64,000 nucleotides of DNA from Chitinophaga hostae (GTDB lineage: Bacteria > Bacteroidota > Bacteroidia > Chitinophagales > Chitinophagaceae), in assembly GCF_018224885.1 (NCBI RefSeq), contig NZ_JAGTXB010000021.1, positions 62,001-126,000 of the forward strand. Direction: 5' to 3'. This document shows, one piece after another, positions 7,606 through 15,954 of this stretch. The translations under genes and the position numbers were made by a program. The notes beneath the pieces are model-generated. The model made no database searches. It saw only the letters and a program-made list of their open reading frames with translations, and had not been told where the DNA came from. Position 1 is the first letter of the stretch, and each line of letters starts with the position of its first letter.

Positions 7606-10600
7606 TTAAAATTTGGCATTTATTCCGAATTGCAACATCCAGGTAGCCGGGGCGTCGATACCGATCACGTTTACGTCTTCAGGATCCACTCCTTTCCATG
7701 TTTGGCGATAAGGCGCCAGGATCATCGGGTTTTTAACGCCTACATTGACCCGCAGATCCTGCATACGCATGCGTTTCACCATTGCATCGGGGAACGAGTA
7801 GTTGAGTGTTACGCTCCTGATTTTAAAGAATGAGCCATCAAAATAGCTGAGCGACTGGTAGTTGCTGGGCCTTTCCTGGTTGGCATTGGGCCTTGGAAAA
7901 TCGTTGGTAGGATTTGCCGGTGTGTTATAGTCGATGTTGAGGTTGTTATAACGTCCAAACAGGGTGTTATAGTTCTGGTAGAAATCACTTTTGATCATGC
8001 TTCCTACGCGTGCAAAGGCAACGATCGACAATTCAAATCCTTTATAAGAAAAACGCTGAGTGGTACCTGCCGACCATTTAGGCTCCGGAGATCCCAGGAT
8101 CTGGCGGTCGTTTTTAGCATCGATCAGCGTATCTTTATTAACATCTTCCAGCCTGATTTCACCAGGTTTCACGTTGTAGAGCTTCGCCAGCTGGGCGTCT
8201 TTGTCCTGCCATACTCCTACCTTCTTAAAGTCGTAGTATACATAGGTAGGCTGACCAACAAACCAGGCATTTCCCACATCAGCAGTTCTACCATCACCCA
8301 GCGACAGGATTTTTGACCGGTTGAAGAACAGGTTGGCGTCCATTTTCCAGCTAAATCCATTTGGATTATCGATGATGGCGGCGCTTAATCCGAATTCAAA
8401 GCCACGGTTCTGAGAGGAGCCCAGGTTCATCAGCACTTCGTTAAATCCATTGCTGAATGGCAGTGTTTGTGGCATGAGCAGGTCGGTGGTATGTTGGTTA
8501 TACCATTCCATCACACCGGTGATTCGTCCGTTCAGGAATCCGAAATCAATACCGATGTCGGTAGAGGTGGTAGATTCCCAGGTGAGGTTGGGATTACGCA
8601 GATCAAGCGGTACAAAGCCCAGCACGCCTTTATTGCCGAAGGAATAAGGAATCCTGCTGAGGTTACCTTGTGTAGCGTATGGATTGATACCGGTATTACC
8701 GATACGGCCATAGCTCGCACGCAGTTTCAGGTTATCCAGGATATGCTGACCTTTCAGCCAGTTTTCGTTGATCATGTTCCAGGCTACTGCTACAGAAGGG
8801 AAATAGCCCCATTTTTTACCCGGTGCAAAACGGGAGGATCCGTCGGCGCGCAAGGTGAGGGTAGCCAGAAACCGGTCATCATAACCATAGTTCAGGCGGC
8901 CCATGTAGGAGAGGATAGTCCAGGAACTCAGACCGCTGGTTACTCCTGTAACATTGAGTGATTGGCCCAGGTTATAATACAGCTGTGTTTCCACCGGTAT
9001 ACCTCTTACGTTGGTAGTAGAAAAATCGAGATTCTGGCGTTGAACGCTGTACAGGCCTGTAAAACCGATTGAATGTTTTTTGATCTGTTTATTGTACGTC
9101 AGGATGTTTTCGATGGTATACGCCATGGTCGACGCATTTCCTTTGTTAGCCGTTGCATCGCCGCCGCCGATGAGCAGGTTCGTATTGTTTTTCCCCTGGA
9201 AGAGGCCATAGTTGTAGTGCTGAATATCCGGGCCCACATTGAGGCGGTATTTCAAACCATCAATGATCTCTACTTCTGCAAACAGGCTGGTGAAAATACG
9301 GAAGCGTTTCATCAGTTCCACACGGTTGCCTGGTACATAATCCAGCAATGGATTGGGTTGCTGACTATCGCCGGTTGGGTAAGTGATCAATTTTCCATTA
9401 TCGTCGTAAGGGGCGGCAATTGGCAGCATTTTCAGGGCATTGTCTATCCCGTTGTATGTTTCGCCATTGCGTTCGCTGTAAGCCCCTAAAAGGGTAGCTC
9501 CTACGTGAACCCGGTTGCCGATCAGCTGGTCGATACCGAAATTGAAATTATAGCGTTCATAACTTTGCAGTTTCAGTACGCCCTGATCTTTGAAGTAGCC
9601 CAGCCCCACGGTGTATTTTGTTTTTTCTGTACCGCCGGCTACGCTGAGGGCATGATTGGTTTGATATCCCGGGGAAATCATCAGCTTCTGCCAGTCTACA
9701 TTTGTTCCTTTCTGGATATTGGCGTATTCAACGGCATTGAAGATTTTTTTATCGGATGCATCCGGGTTGGCATCATCGTATTTGCCGAGGGTGCGATTAG
9801 CTTCCCGGCGCATTTCTATGAAGCGTTTGGCGTCCATCATGTCTGATTCGCCGAGCTGTTGTACATATCCGTAGGAGCCGCTGTAGGACACCACGGGTTT
9901 TCCTTCCTTACCTCTCTGGGTGGTAATGAGCACCACACCATTGGCGCCCCTGGAGCCATAGATGGCTGTTGCGGACGCATCTTTCAAAATATCCATCGAT
10001 TGTATTACTCCTGTACCGATATCGCTGAGGCTCCCTGCGTAAGGAATACCGTCTACCACATAGAGCGGGTCGTTACCGGCCCTGAGAGAGCGGCTACCAC
10101 GTATACGCACAGTGGGCTCATCGCCGGGTTTGCTGCTGTTATTGAGTACTTCCACCCCTGGAGCACGGCCTTGTAAAGCCTGTTGGGGATTGGTTACCGG
10201 CACGTCCTGGATCGATTTCGTACCTACCGATGAAATGGCGCCGGTTACATCTTTTTTCTTCTGTTGGCCATATCCGACCACTACAATTTCTTCCAGTTTT
10301 TTACGGTCTTCGTCCAATACAATGGATACAACTTTGCGTCCGTTCAGTGATTCTTCATGTGTGGCAAATCCGATAAAAGTGAATACCAATACGGCATTGG
10401 ATGGCTCTTTTACCTGCATGCGGTAATGCCCTTTTACATCGGTTTGGGTACCCATGTTTTTTCCTTTGATGGAAACGGTAACTCCTACAAGCGGCACTTT
10501 CTGTGCATCCAGCACATTACCTTCAACTGTAATCGGGTTACTCTGTGCCATGATAAGTTGGTGAAATAGCAAGAACGCTACCATACAGACCATACGTGAA

Positions 10601-10614
10601 AAAAGCATTTTCAT
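7606..10614 (-). CDS. SusC/RagA family TonB-dependent outer-membrane transporter (pair 1)
   Basis: A 1002-residue porin-like importer. It has a signal peptide (to about residue 23), a CarboxypepD-regulatory-like domain at about 28-110, the SusC hallmark IVVVGYGQQKKKDVTG, then the plug (LYVVDGIPY, YGSRGANGVVLITT) and a large beta-barrel ending in the aromatic GINAKF. No STN domain is present, so it is not expected to signal to an anti-sigma factor. It is first in a two-gene unit with susD. The upstream region has a TTATTTTG promoter-like box and a LacI-type palindrome, and it is divergent from the double DUF1080 gene at 10866. Confidence 0.96.
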   Translation of the reverse strand: MKMLFSRMVCMVAFLLFHQLIMAQSNPITVEGNVLDAQKVPLVGVTVSIKGKNMGTQTDVKGHYRMQVKEPSNAVLVFTFIGFATHEESLNGRKVVSIVLDEDRKKLEEIVVVGYGQQKKKDVTGAISSVGTKSIQDVPVTNPQQALQGRAPGVEVLNNSSKPGDEPTVRIRGSRSLRAGNDPLYVVDGIPYAGSLSDIGTGVIQSMDILKDASATAIYGSRGANGVVLITTQRGKEGKPVVSYSGSYGYVQQLGESDMMDAKRFIEMRREANRTLGKYDDANPDASDKKIFNAVEYANIQKGTNVDWQKLMISPGYQTNHALSVAGGTEKTKYTVGLGYFKDQGVLKLQSYERYNFNFGIDQLIGNRVHVGATLLGAYSERNGETYNGIDNALKMLPIAAPYDDNGKLITYPTGDSQQPNPLLDYVPGNRVELMKRFRIFTSLFAEVEIIDGLKYRLNVGPDIQHYNYGLFQGKNNTNLLIGGGDATANKGNASTMAYTIENILTYNKQIKKHSIGFTGLYSVQRQNLDFSTTNVRGIPVETQLYYNLGQSLNVTGVTSGLSSWTILSYMGRLNYGYDDRFLATLTLRADGSSRFAPGKKWGYFPSVAVAWNMINENWLKGQHILDNLKLRASYGRIGNTGINPYATQGNLSRIPYSFGNKGVLGFVPLDLRNPNLTWESTTSTDIGIDFGFLNGRITGVMEWYNQHTTDLLMPQTLPFSNGFNEVLMNLGSSQNRGFEFGLSAAIIDNPNGFSWKMDANLFFNRSKILSLGDGRTADVGNAWFVGQPTYVYYDFKKVGVWQDKDAQLAKLYNVKPGEIRLEDVNKDTLIDAKNDRQILGSPEPKWSAGTTQRFSYKGFELSIVAFARVGSMIKSDFYQNYNTLFGRYNNLNIDYNTPANPTNDFPRPNANQERPSNYQSLSYFDGSFFKIRSVTLNYSFPDAMVKRMRMQDLRVNVGVKNPMILAPYRQTWKGVDPEDVNVIGIDAPATWMLQFGINAKF

Positions 10615-10677
10615 AACGTTGTTTAATGAAATTGTGGAATAAAGGATACTTAAGTTAGATTTTTGGCTGTCTCTTCT

Positions 10678-10692
10678 GGTTCTTTCGGAACC
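10678..10692. promoter_or_regulatory. Inverted repeat in the susC1 leader
   Basis: GGTTC-TTTCG-GAACC, a perfect 5-bp inverted repeat, lies immediately downstream (in the susC direction) of the TTATTTTG box, about 65-75 bp before the susC ATG. It could be a 5'-UTR hairpin or a second protein site. Confidence 0.3.
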
Positions 10693-10699
10693 AAAATAA
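10692..10699 (-). promoter_or_regulatory. Putative -7 box for susC1 (TTATTTTG)
   Basis: On the minus strand this reads TTATTTTG, one mismatch from the Bacteroidetes -7 consensus TAnnTTTG. It lies 16 bp downstream of the LacI-type palindrome at 10716-10729, so a bound repressor would cover the -33 region. The divergent gene at 10866 has the same box at nearly the same distance from its own palindrome. Confidence 0.45.
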
Positions 10700-10715
10700 G
10701 ATAATTTTAGATTAC

Positions 10716-10729
10716 TGCAATCGTTTGCA
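10716..10729. promoter_or_regulatory. LacI-type operator candidate, susC1 side
   Basis: TGCAATCGTTTGCA has TGCAA/TTGCA half-sites around a central CG, the pattern expected for a LacI-family regulator. Close relatives are at 10805-10818 (TGCAATCGGTTGTA) and 17337-17350 (AACAATCGGTTGCA). No LacI-family gene is in the window. Confidence 0.6.
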
Positions 10730-10804
10730 TATTTTATTTTATTCGAAATTTACCCGGAACATAATAGTGGCCGGATTATCACAGATTTAAAAAATAAAAT
10801 CTTT

Positions 10805-10818
10805 TGCAATCGGTTGTA
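10805..10818. promoter_or_regulatory. LacI-type operator candidate, double-DUF1080 side
   Basis: TGCAATCGGTTGTA differs at two positions from the palindrome at 10716. It lies 17 bp upstream of a TTATTTTG box at 10836-10843, the same arrangement as on the susC side. Confidence 0.6.
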
Positions 10819-10835
10819 AAAATGAAATTCATTGT

Positions 10836-10843
10836 TTATTTTG
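10836..10843 (+). promoter_or_regulatory. Putative -7 box for the double-DUF1080 gene (TTATTTTG)
   Basis: TTATTTTG lies 22 bp upstream of the ATG at 10866 and is identical to the box found on the other strand at 10692-10699. Confidence 0.4.
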
Positions 10844-10865
10844 CTCGTCTTATTACGTTTCAGTT

Positions 10866-12233
10866 ATGAAAAAGACGATCCTTTTATGTGGCACCTTTCT
10901 TTGCATGTATGGTGGCCTTTTTGCGCAGAAAGCCCAATGGCAGCAGCTTTTCAATGGTAAAGACCTGAAAGGCTGGAAACAGCTGGGCGGGGAAGCGAAA
11001 TATCATGCGGAGAATGGTGAAATAGTGGGTACCACCGTGATGAACACGCCTAACTCTTTCCTGGCAACAGATAAAGACTATGGTGATTTTATCCTGGAGC
11101 TGGAATTCAAGCTGGGAAAAGAGTTTAACTCGGGCATCCAGTTCCGCAGCCAGAGCAGATCTGACTACCAGAACGGTCGTGTATTCGGCTACCAGATGGA
11201 AATAGATCCTTCCGACCGCAAATGGAGCGGTGGTGTATATGAAGAAGGCCGCAGAGGCTGGCAGTACCCGATGGAACTGAATCCTGCCGGTCAGCATGCC
11301 TTCAAAAAAGACGGCTGGAACAAATACCGTATCGAATGCCGTGGTAATGAAATGCGGACCTGGGTAAACGGTGTGCCAACCGCCCACCTTGTAGATACCG
11401 CACTGCCAAAGGGTTTTATTGCCTTGCAGGTACATGGTATCGGTAAAAATGCAGCGGATGACAACAAAAACATCTATTGGAAAAACATCCGGCTGATCGA
11501 AAACCCCGCTGCTTCCCAATATTCTCCATATGATAACATCTATGTGGTTAACAATGTGGATAACACTATTTCCGGCCAGGAAAAGAAAAATGGCTTCCAG
11601 TTACTATGGGATGGTAAAACCAGCAAAGGCTGGAGGGGCGTTTACAAGAAAAACTTCCCTGCCACCGGCTGGTCCATGCAGGACGGAGTATTGACCATTG
11701 GTCATTCTACCGGAGATGAAGAAGGCAGCGGCGGCGATATTGTCACCGAAAAACAATACGGCGCCTTTGAACTGGAATTTATGTTCAAACTCACGCCAGG
11801 CGCGAACAGTGGGGTGAAGTACTTTGTAAGCGAAACCTATGAAACAGGTGGTAAATCTGCTATCGGTCTCGAATACCAGGTATTGGACGACGAAAAGCAC
11901 CCGGATGCGAAATTGGGACGCGACGGAAACCGCACGTTAGCAAGTCTTTACGACCTCATGACAAGAAAACAGGAAAAACGTGCCATCAACCCTATTGGAG
12001 AATGGAACAAAGGTCGTATTATTGTGTATCCAAATAACCACGTAGAGCACTGGTTAAATGGATTTAAAGTATTGGAATATGAGCGTGGTTCCCAGGCTTT
12101 CAAAGACCTGGTAGCCATCAGCAAGTATAAAAGCTGGAAGAATTTTGGTTTGTGGCCTGAGGGGCACATCCTGTTACAGGATCACGGAAATGAGGTTTCT
12201 TTCAAGAGTATTCGCATAAAAGTTCTTAAATAA
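10866..12233 (+). CDS. Secreted protein with two DUF1080 domains
   Basis: A 455-residue protein with a signal peptide (cleavage near residue 20, LFA-QKA) and two tandem DUF1080/LamG-like domains. Domain 1, about 25-215, begins WQQLFNGKDLKGWK and includes FNSGIQFRSQ and MRTWVNGVPTAHLVD. Domain 2, about 240-455, begins FQLLWDGKTSKGWRG and includes ANSGVKYFV and HWLNGFKVLEYE. DUF1080 enzymes are associated with hydrolysis of 3-keto-glycosides. Most DUF1080 proteins have one domain, as at 169-783. The divergent position to susCD1 and the shared palindromes suggest that it processes the sugar imported by that pair, in the periplasm. Confidence 0.9.
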   Translation: MKKTILLCGTFLCMYGGLFAQKAQWQQLFNGKDLKGWKQLGGEAKYHAENGEIVGTTVMNTPNSFLATDKDYGDFILELEFKLGKEFNSGIQFRSQSRSDYQNGRVFGYQMEIDPSDRKWSGGVYEEGRRGWQYPMELNPAGQHAFKKDGWNKYRIECRGNEMRTWVNGVPTAHLVDTALPKGFIALQVHGIGKNAADDNKNIYWKNIRLIENPAASQYSPYDNIYVVNNVDNTISGQEKKNGFQLLWDGKTSKGWRGVYKKNFPATGWSMQDGVLTIGHSTGDEEGSGGDIVTEKQYGAFELEFMFKLTPGANSGVKYFVSETYETGGKSAIGLEYQVLDDEKHPDAKLGRDGNRTLASLYDLMTRKQEKRAINPIGEWNKGRIIVYPNNHVEHWLNGFKVLEYERGSQAFKDLVAISKYKSWKNFGLWPEGHILLQDHGNEVSFKSIRIKVLK

Positions 12234-12273
12234 TATTTTTTATCTTTTTTTTCATTGTTCACTGTTCTAAATA

Positions 12274-12305
12274 AGCATTCCGATTCTTCGGAATGCTTTT
12301 TTTTT
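12274..12305 (+). terminator. Terminator after the double-DUF1080 gene
   Basis: A 10-bp perfect stem (AGCATTCCGA/TCGGAATGCT, 12274-12297) with a TTCT loop is followed by a run of T (12297-12305). Confidence 0.9.
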
Positions 12306-12346
12306 GGAGAAAACGGTAAATTACTTCTTATTCACAACCCTTCATT

Positions 12347-14134
12347 ATGTTCAGGTTACAACAAAAAGGCTACCTCTTCCTGCTGGGAACCCTGCTTGCC
12401 GGCGCATGCCAGCAACCGGTTCAGCATAGTACGCCCCAGGCCACGCAGGACTCCCTGCATCACCTGGCGGCCCGTTACTACGACGAAAACATGGCCCTCA
12501 ATCCTTTGCAGGCGACCCAAAACGGCGAGAACCAGTACAACGATCAGTTGCCAATAGATATCAGCGAAGCTTTCCGGGCAAAAGCAGACTCCTTCTATGC
12601 CAGCTACCAGCAGGCCATTAAGGGAATTGATACAGCCGCATTATCCGGTAACGACCGTATTACCTACGATATGCTGCAACGGGAATTTGATGTAAACCGG
12701 GAAGCACTCTCATTTCATGACCACCTGATGCCGGTACAGCAGTTTACCTGCCTGCCCTTAACACTGGCCCAGCTGGGATCAGGCTCCTCTGCCCAACCCT
12801 TTAAAACAGAAAAGGACTACCATAATTTCATGCACCGTATGGAACGGTTTGCTATATGGACTGATACGGCCATCGCCAATATGCGCCGGGGTATTGCCAC
12901 TGGCTATGTGCTGCCTAAAAGCCTGGTGGTGAAAGTCATTCCCCAGGTAGCAGACCTGGCCAAAAAGGATACTGCCAACAACGTTTTTTACGCGCCTGTT
13001 AAAGCGATCCCCGATTCGCTGGGAGCTGCCGTAAAAGCGGCGCTGACAACCGATTACGCCGCTGCCGTTGAAAAATACATTCTTCCGTCTTACGCCAAAT
13101 TGCGCGATTTCATGCAACAGGAGTACCTGCCCAAGGCCCGCAGCAGCAGCGGTATTGGCGATATTCCCGATGGGAAGGCCTATTATGCTTTCCTGATCAA
13201 AAGCTGGACGACCGCTAATCTCACCCCGGAAGAAATTTTTGCCCTGGGAGAAAAAGAAGTGGCCCGTATCCGCGGTGAAATGGAAACAGTGAAAAACAGT
13301 ACCGGCTTCAAAGGTGACCTGCCTGCGTTTTTTGCCGCTGTAAGGGCCGATAAAAAGCTCCGCATCTTTAAAACACCCGCTGCCATCCTGGATTCTTTCA
13401 AGGCGATTGAAAGCAAGATCATGCCGGGCGTTAAAAAAATGTACGGTCATCTCCCGAAAACAAAATTCGAAATCCGTCAAACAGAAGCCTACCGCGCCGC
13501 CTCCGCTTCTGCCGAATATATACAGGGCAGCGCCGATGGCACCCGTCCAGGCGTATTTTACGTGCCCATCCTCGATGCCACTACGTTTCCCTACACTGGT
13601 ATGGAATGCCTGTTTTTACATGAAGCCATTCCCGGTCACCACTTCCAGATATCCCTTCAACAGGAAAACGATTCACTGCCTAAATTCCGGCGCTTTTCAT
13701 GGATTGGCGCCTACGGCGAAGGATATGCCCTTTACTGTGAAAGTCTTGGGAAAGAACTGGGGCTCTACACCGATCCCTATATGTACTTTGGCCGTCTCAC
13801 TGACGAAATACACCGCGCTATTCGTTTAGTAGTGGATGTTGGTTTACACACCAAAGGCTGGACCCGCGAACAGGCTATCAAATACATGATGGACAATGAA
13901 CCACTGTCTACACAGGAGGCGACCGCCGAAATAGAACGTTATATGGCTATTCCCGGGCAGGCACTTTCCTACAAGATCGGGGAACTTAAAATCCATGAGC
14001 TTCGAAACAAGTATACAAAGGAGCTAGGCTCCAAATTCAGCCTCTCCTCTTTTCATGATGAGCTGCTGAAAGACGGCTGTGTACCGCTTTCCGTACTGGA
14101 ACAAAAGATGGCACGCTGGGCAAAAACACATTAA
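12347..14134 (+). CDS. DUF885 family lipoprotein (probable metal-dependent hydrolase)
   Basis: A 595-residue DUF885 protein. The N-terminal lipobox is LLAGAC, with Cys about residue 21, so it is probably membrane-anchored in the periplasm. The family signature FLHEAIPGHHFQ (HExxxGHH) lies at about 425-436 and resembles zinc-peptidase sites. It is followed by YGEGYALYCE, where the Glu could be a further ligand. The middle carries KAYYAFLIKSWTTANLTPEEIFALGEKEV, typical of the family. DUF885 proteins are often predicted to be carboxypeptidase-like; no substrate is established from sequence. It is monocistronic, between a terminator at 12274 and the hairpin at 14150. Confidence 0.88.
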   Translation: MFRLQQKGYLFLLGTLLAGACQQPVQHSTPQATQDSLHHLAARYYDENMALNPLQATQNGENQYNDQLPIDISEAFRAKADSFYASYQQAIKGIDTAALSGNDRITYDMLQREFDVNREALSFHDHLMPVQQFTCLPLTLAQLGSGSSAQPFKTEKDYHNFMHRMERFAIWTDTAIANMRRGIATGYVLPKSLVVKVIPQVADLAKKDTANNVFYAPVKAIPDSLGAAVKAALTTDYAAAVEKYILPSYAKLRDFMQQEYLPKARSSSGIGDIPDGKAYYAFLIKSWTTANLTPEEIFALGEKEVARIRGEMETVKNSTGFKGDLPAFFAAVRADKKLRIFKTPAAILDSFKAIESKIMPGVKKMYGHLPKTKFEIRQTEAYRAASASAEYIQGSADGTRPGVFYVPILDATTFPYTGMECLFLHEAIPGHHFQISLQQENDSLPKFRRFSWIGAYGEGYALYCESLGKELGLYTDPYMYFGRLTDEIHRAIRLVVDVGLHTKGWTREQAIKYMMDNEPLSTQEATAEIERYMAIPGQALSYKIGELKIHELRNKYTKELGSKFSLSSFHDELLKDGCVPLSVLEQKMARWAKTH

Positions 14135-14149
14135 AGTTTAAGATAAAAG

Positions 14150-14202
14150 GCAAAAAGCCATTGAAGCGATACCAGTCCCCATCCGCTTCAATGGCTTTTT
14201 GC
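14150..14202. repeat. GCAAAAAGC-family hairpin, probable terminator of the DUF885 gene
   Basis: Perfect 19-bp arms (GCAAAAAGCCATTGAAGCG at 14150-14168, complement at 14184-14202) flank a 15-nt loop, and the pairing continues imperfectly outwards. It starts 15 bp after the DUF885 stop. The same words make up the hairpins at 19677-19786 and 44490-44611, so it is both a terminator and a dispersed repeat. Confidence 0.75.
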
Positions 14203-14262
14203 TTTAAGCTTTAAGCTTCCTACCAATGATTAAATTTTGATTAATAAAAAATATTACATTTC

Positions 14263-14281
14263 AACCAGAGACCGTCTGGTT
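14263..14281. promoter_or_regulatory. Palindrome resembling a TetR-type operator
   Basis: AACCAGA-GACCG-TCTGGTT has perfect 7-bp half-sites with the GACCGTCTGG core often seen in TetR-family operators. It lies in the 372-bp gap between the DUF885 gene and the MmcQ/YjbR gene. No regulator gene is adjacent. Apart from this palindrome and the hairpin at 14150, the gap is A/T-rich and I see no gene in it. Confidence 0.35.
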
Positions 14282-14506
14282 GCGAAAAAGATCATTTCCT
14301 CTTACACCCGCTATCACTTTTTAACATTCAGTATTGCGTTTTATTTCCTATTTTTATAATGCAGTTTCATTCACTATTTACAGCCTAGATTTACAGTAGA
14401 CACGCATACTTCATATTTTAATATGTTAGTCTGTGCATGTAAATTATTCAACGAATTGTCGTCCTAAAAAAACGGCGTTATATAATATTCTTTAAAACCT
14501 GCTGTT

Positions 14507-14863
14507 ATGTTTGATCATACCCTCGATTTATGCCGGTCACTCCCGGCTGTCATCACTGAAGAAAAGTGGGACAATGAGCTGCGCTTCTATGTAGGCGAAA
14601 AGTTGTTTTGCATGATTTCCCTGGAGCCGCCCCATCGGGTTTCATTCAAATGCAGTCAATCGCAATTCCATCAATTGATATCAAGACCGGGGATCGTGCC
14701 TGCACCGCATCTGGCCAGGTATCACTGGGTACAATTGAAACAGGAGGACATGCTGCCGGAACCGGAACTGGAAACGTTTCTGCAAAATGCCTACGAGCTG
14801 ATAGTAAGTTCGCTGCCGCCATTTGAGCAGGAAGCCATCCATAAAATGAGGGCGCACGCCTGA
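14507..14863 (+). CDS. MmcQ/YjbR family DNA-binding-like protein
   Basis: A 118-residue single-domain protein with the MmcQ/YjbR (CyaY-like) fold signature: N-terminal LCRSLPAVITEEKWDNELRF, a middle block FCMISLEPPHRVSFKC, then the closing HWVQLKQ and LQNAYELI helix. These proteins are often called DNA-binding from structure, but their role is unclear. The length is normal. Its TGA stop (14861-14863) directly abuts the stop codon of the convergent TauE gene, leaving no intergenic base and no room for a terminator. Confidence 0.85.
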   Translation: MFDHTLDLCRSLPAVITEEKWDNELRFYVGEKLFCMISLEPPHRVSFKCSQSQFHQLISRPGIVPAPHLARYHWVQLKQEDMLPEPELETFLQNAYELIVSSLPPFEQEAIHKMRAHA

Positions 14864-15646
14864 TTACTTCCAGATAGTAAAGAAGATGTCGTATACCCCA
14901 AATACGATAAGGGTAAGTGCAAATAATTTTTCGAGGGCCGGTGTTTTCATTTTAACAGCAGTTTTAGCCCCCAGGTAAGAAGCAGGAAATGCAGTGAGCG
15001 ACAGCAATAAAGCAATGTTCCAGTCTATATGCCCCAGCCACCAGTGTGTTAATGCACCGGGTACCGACAGCACCGCCGATAATATTACTGCACAGGCCAG
15101 CGCCTGTTTGATAGGCATTTTTAATTTCCTGATAAAGAAAGAGCTGAATAACACGCCCCCTGCATTTGCCAGCAGGCCCGACAAAAAGCCAATGAAAAGA
15201 GCGGCTGCCACTAGCTTACCAGCAGGCACATCTGCACTTTCCAGTCTCACTTCGCCCACCGGTTTTCCCCGCATAAATGAATACATCAGGGACAGACCTG
15301 TGGCCATAATAAACAGGGCCGTCATAATCATCAGCGACTTACCCGGCAAATAGCTACTCAGCCAGGAGCCGATAACGGTAGCGGGCACACCAAATGCCGC
15401 GCCCAGCAGGATCACCCGTTTATTGAAAAGCTTCTCTTTGCTGTATACCGCCGTAGCCGATAAAGTACTGGTTATCGATGCCGGTAAAGGCGATGCCAGG
15501 GCAAAGAAAGGATTAACACCGGCAAATATCTGCAGGGCCGGTGTGCTGATAGCACTGCCTCCTTTACCGAGTAAACCGGATAAATAGCCTACTACTAAGC
15601 CTATCAGTAATACTGACAGGTATTGAGATTGTTGTAAAAACTCCAT
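14864..15646 (-). CDS. Sulfite exporter TauE/SafE family membrane protein
   Basis: A polytopic TSUP-family permease of about 260 residues with seven to eight hydrophobic segments. It shows the family repeat GLVVGYLSGLLGKGGSAISTPAL in the first half and GFLSGLLANAGGVLFSSFF in the second. TSUP proteins move sulfite, sulfonates or other small anions across the inner membrane. I chose the ATG at 15646 over an upstream in-frame ATG at 15673, because GGAGGG lies 9 bp before it and the protein then begins MEFLQQSQ just before the first helix. Substrate unknown. Confidence 0.88.
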   Translation of the reverse strand: MEFLQQSQYLSVLLIGLVVGYLSGLLGKGGSAISTPALQIFAGVNPFFALASPLPASITSTLSATAVYSKEKLFNKRVILLGAAFGVPATVIGSWLSSYLPGKSLMIMTALFIMATGLSLMYSFMRGKPVGEVRLESADVPAGKLVAAALFIGFLSGLLANAGGVLFSSFFIRKLKMPIKQALACAVILSAVLSVPGALTHWWLGHIDWNIALLLSLTAFPASYLGAKTAVKMKTPALEKLFALTLIVFGVYDIFFTIWK

Positions 15647-15848
15647 CAATTCATCCCTCCGGGGAACGCGCAACTTCGTGGTTGGTATGGTTGGTTATAA
15701 AAAATTACAGGTAAGTCAAAAGTAGGTTAACCACATTCCTTAAACAAATAATATCAATAACAAAAAGTTATGGGAGATAACAAGATATTATATTTATTGC
15801 TAGTCTATAAACGTAATAGGAGAAAGGGTTTCAAGACAATGCGAAGAT

Positions 15849-15938
15849 AAGGAATTTTGAGATCCGGTTATCAAAAGATGAGCGTATTTTTTTAAAAAAC
15901 AGGTTCCGGTTGCCGATCACCATCACTCAAAATTCCTT
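15849..15938. repeat. Imperfect palindromic remnant upstream of the TauE gene
   Basis: In the gap between the TauE gene and the Gfo/Idh gene, AAGGAATTTTGAG (15849-15861) is exactly complementary to CTCAAAATTCCTT (15926-15938), with 64 bp between, and CCGGTT occurs near both inner ends. It looks like a reduced version of the long palindromes elsewhere. It could also terminate the Gfo/Idh gene, which stops 17 bp away. Confidence 0.45.
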
Positions 15939-15954
15939 TATAAAAAGATTAAAA

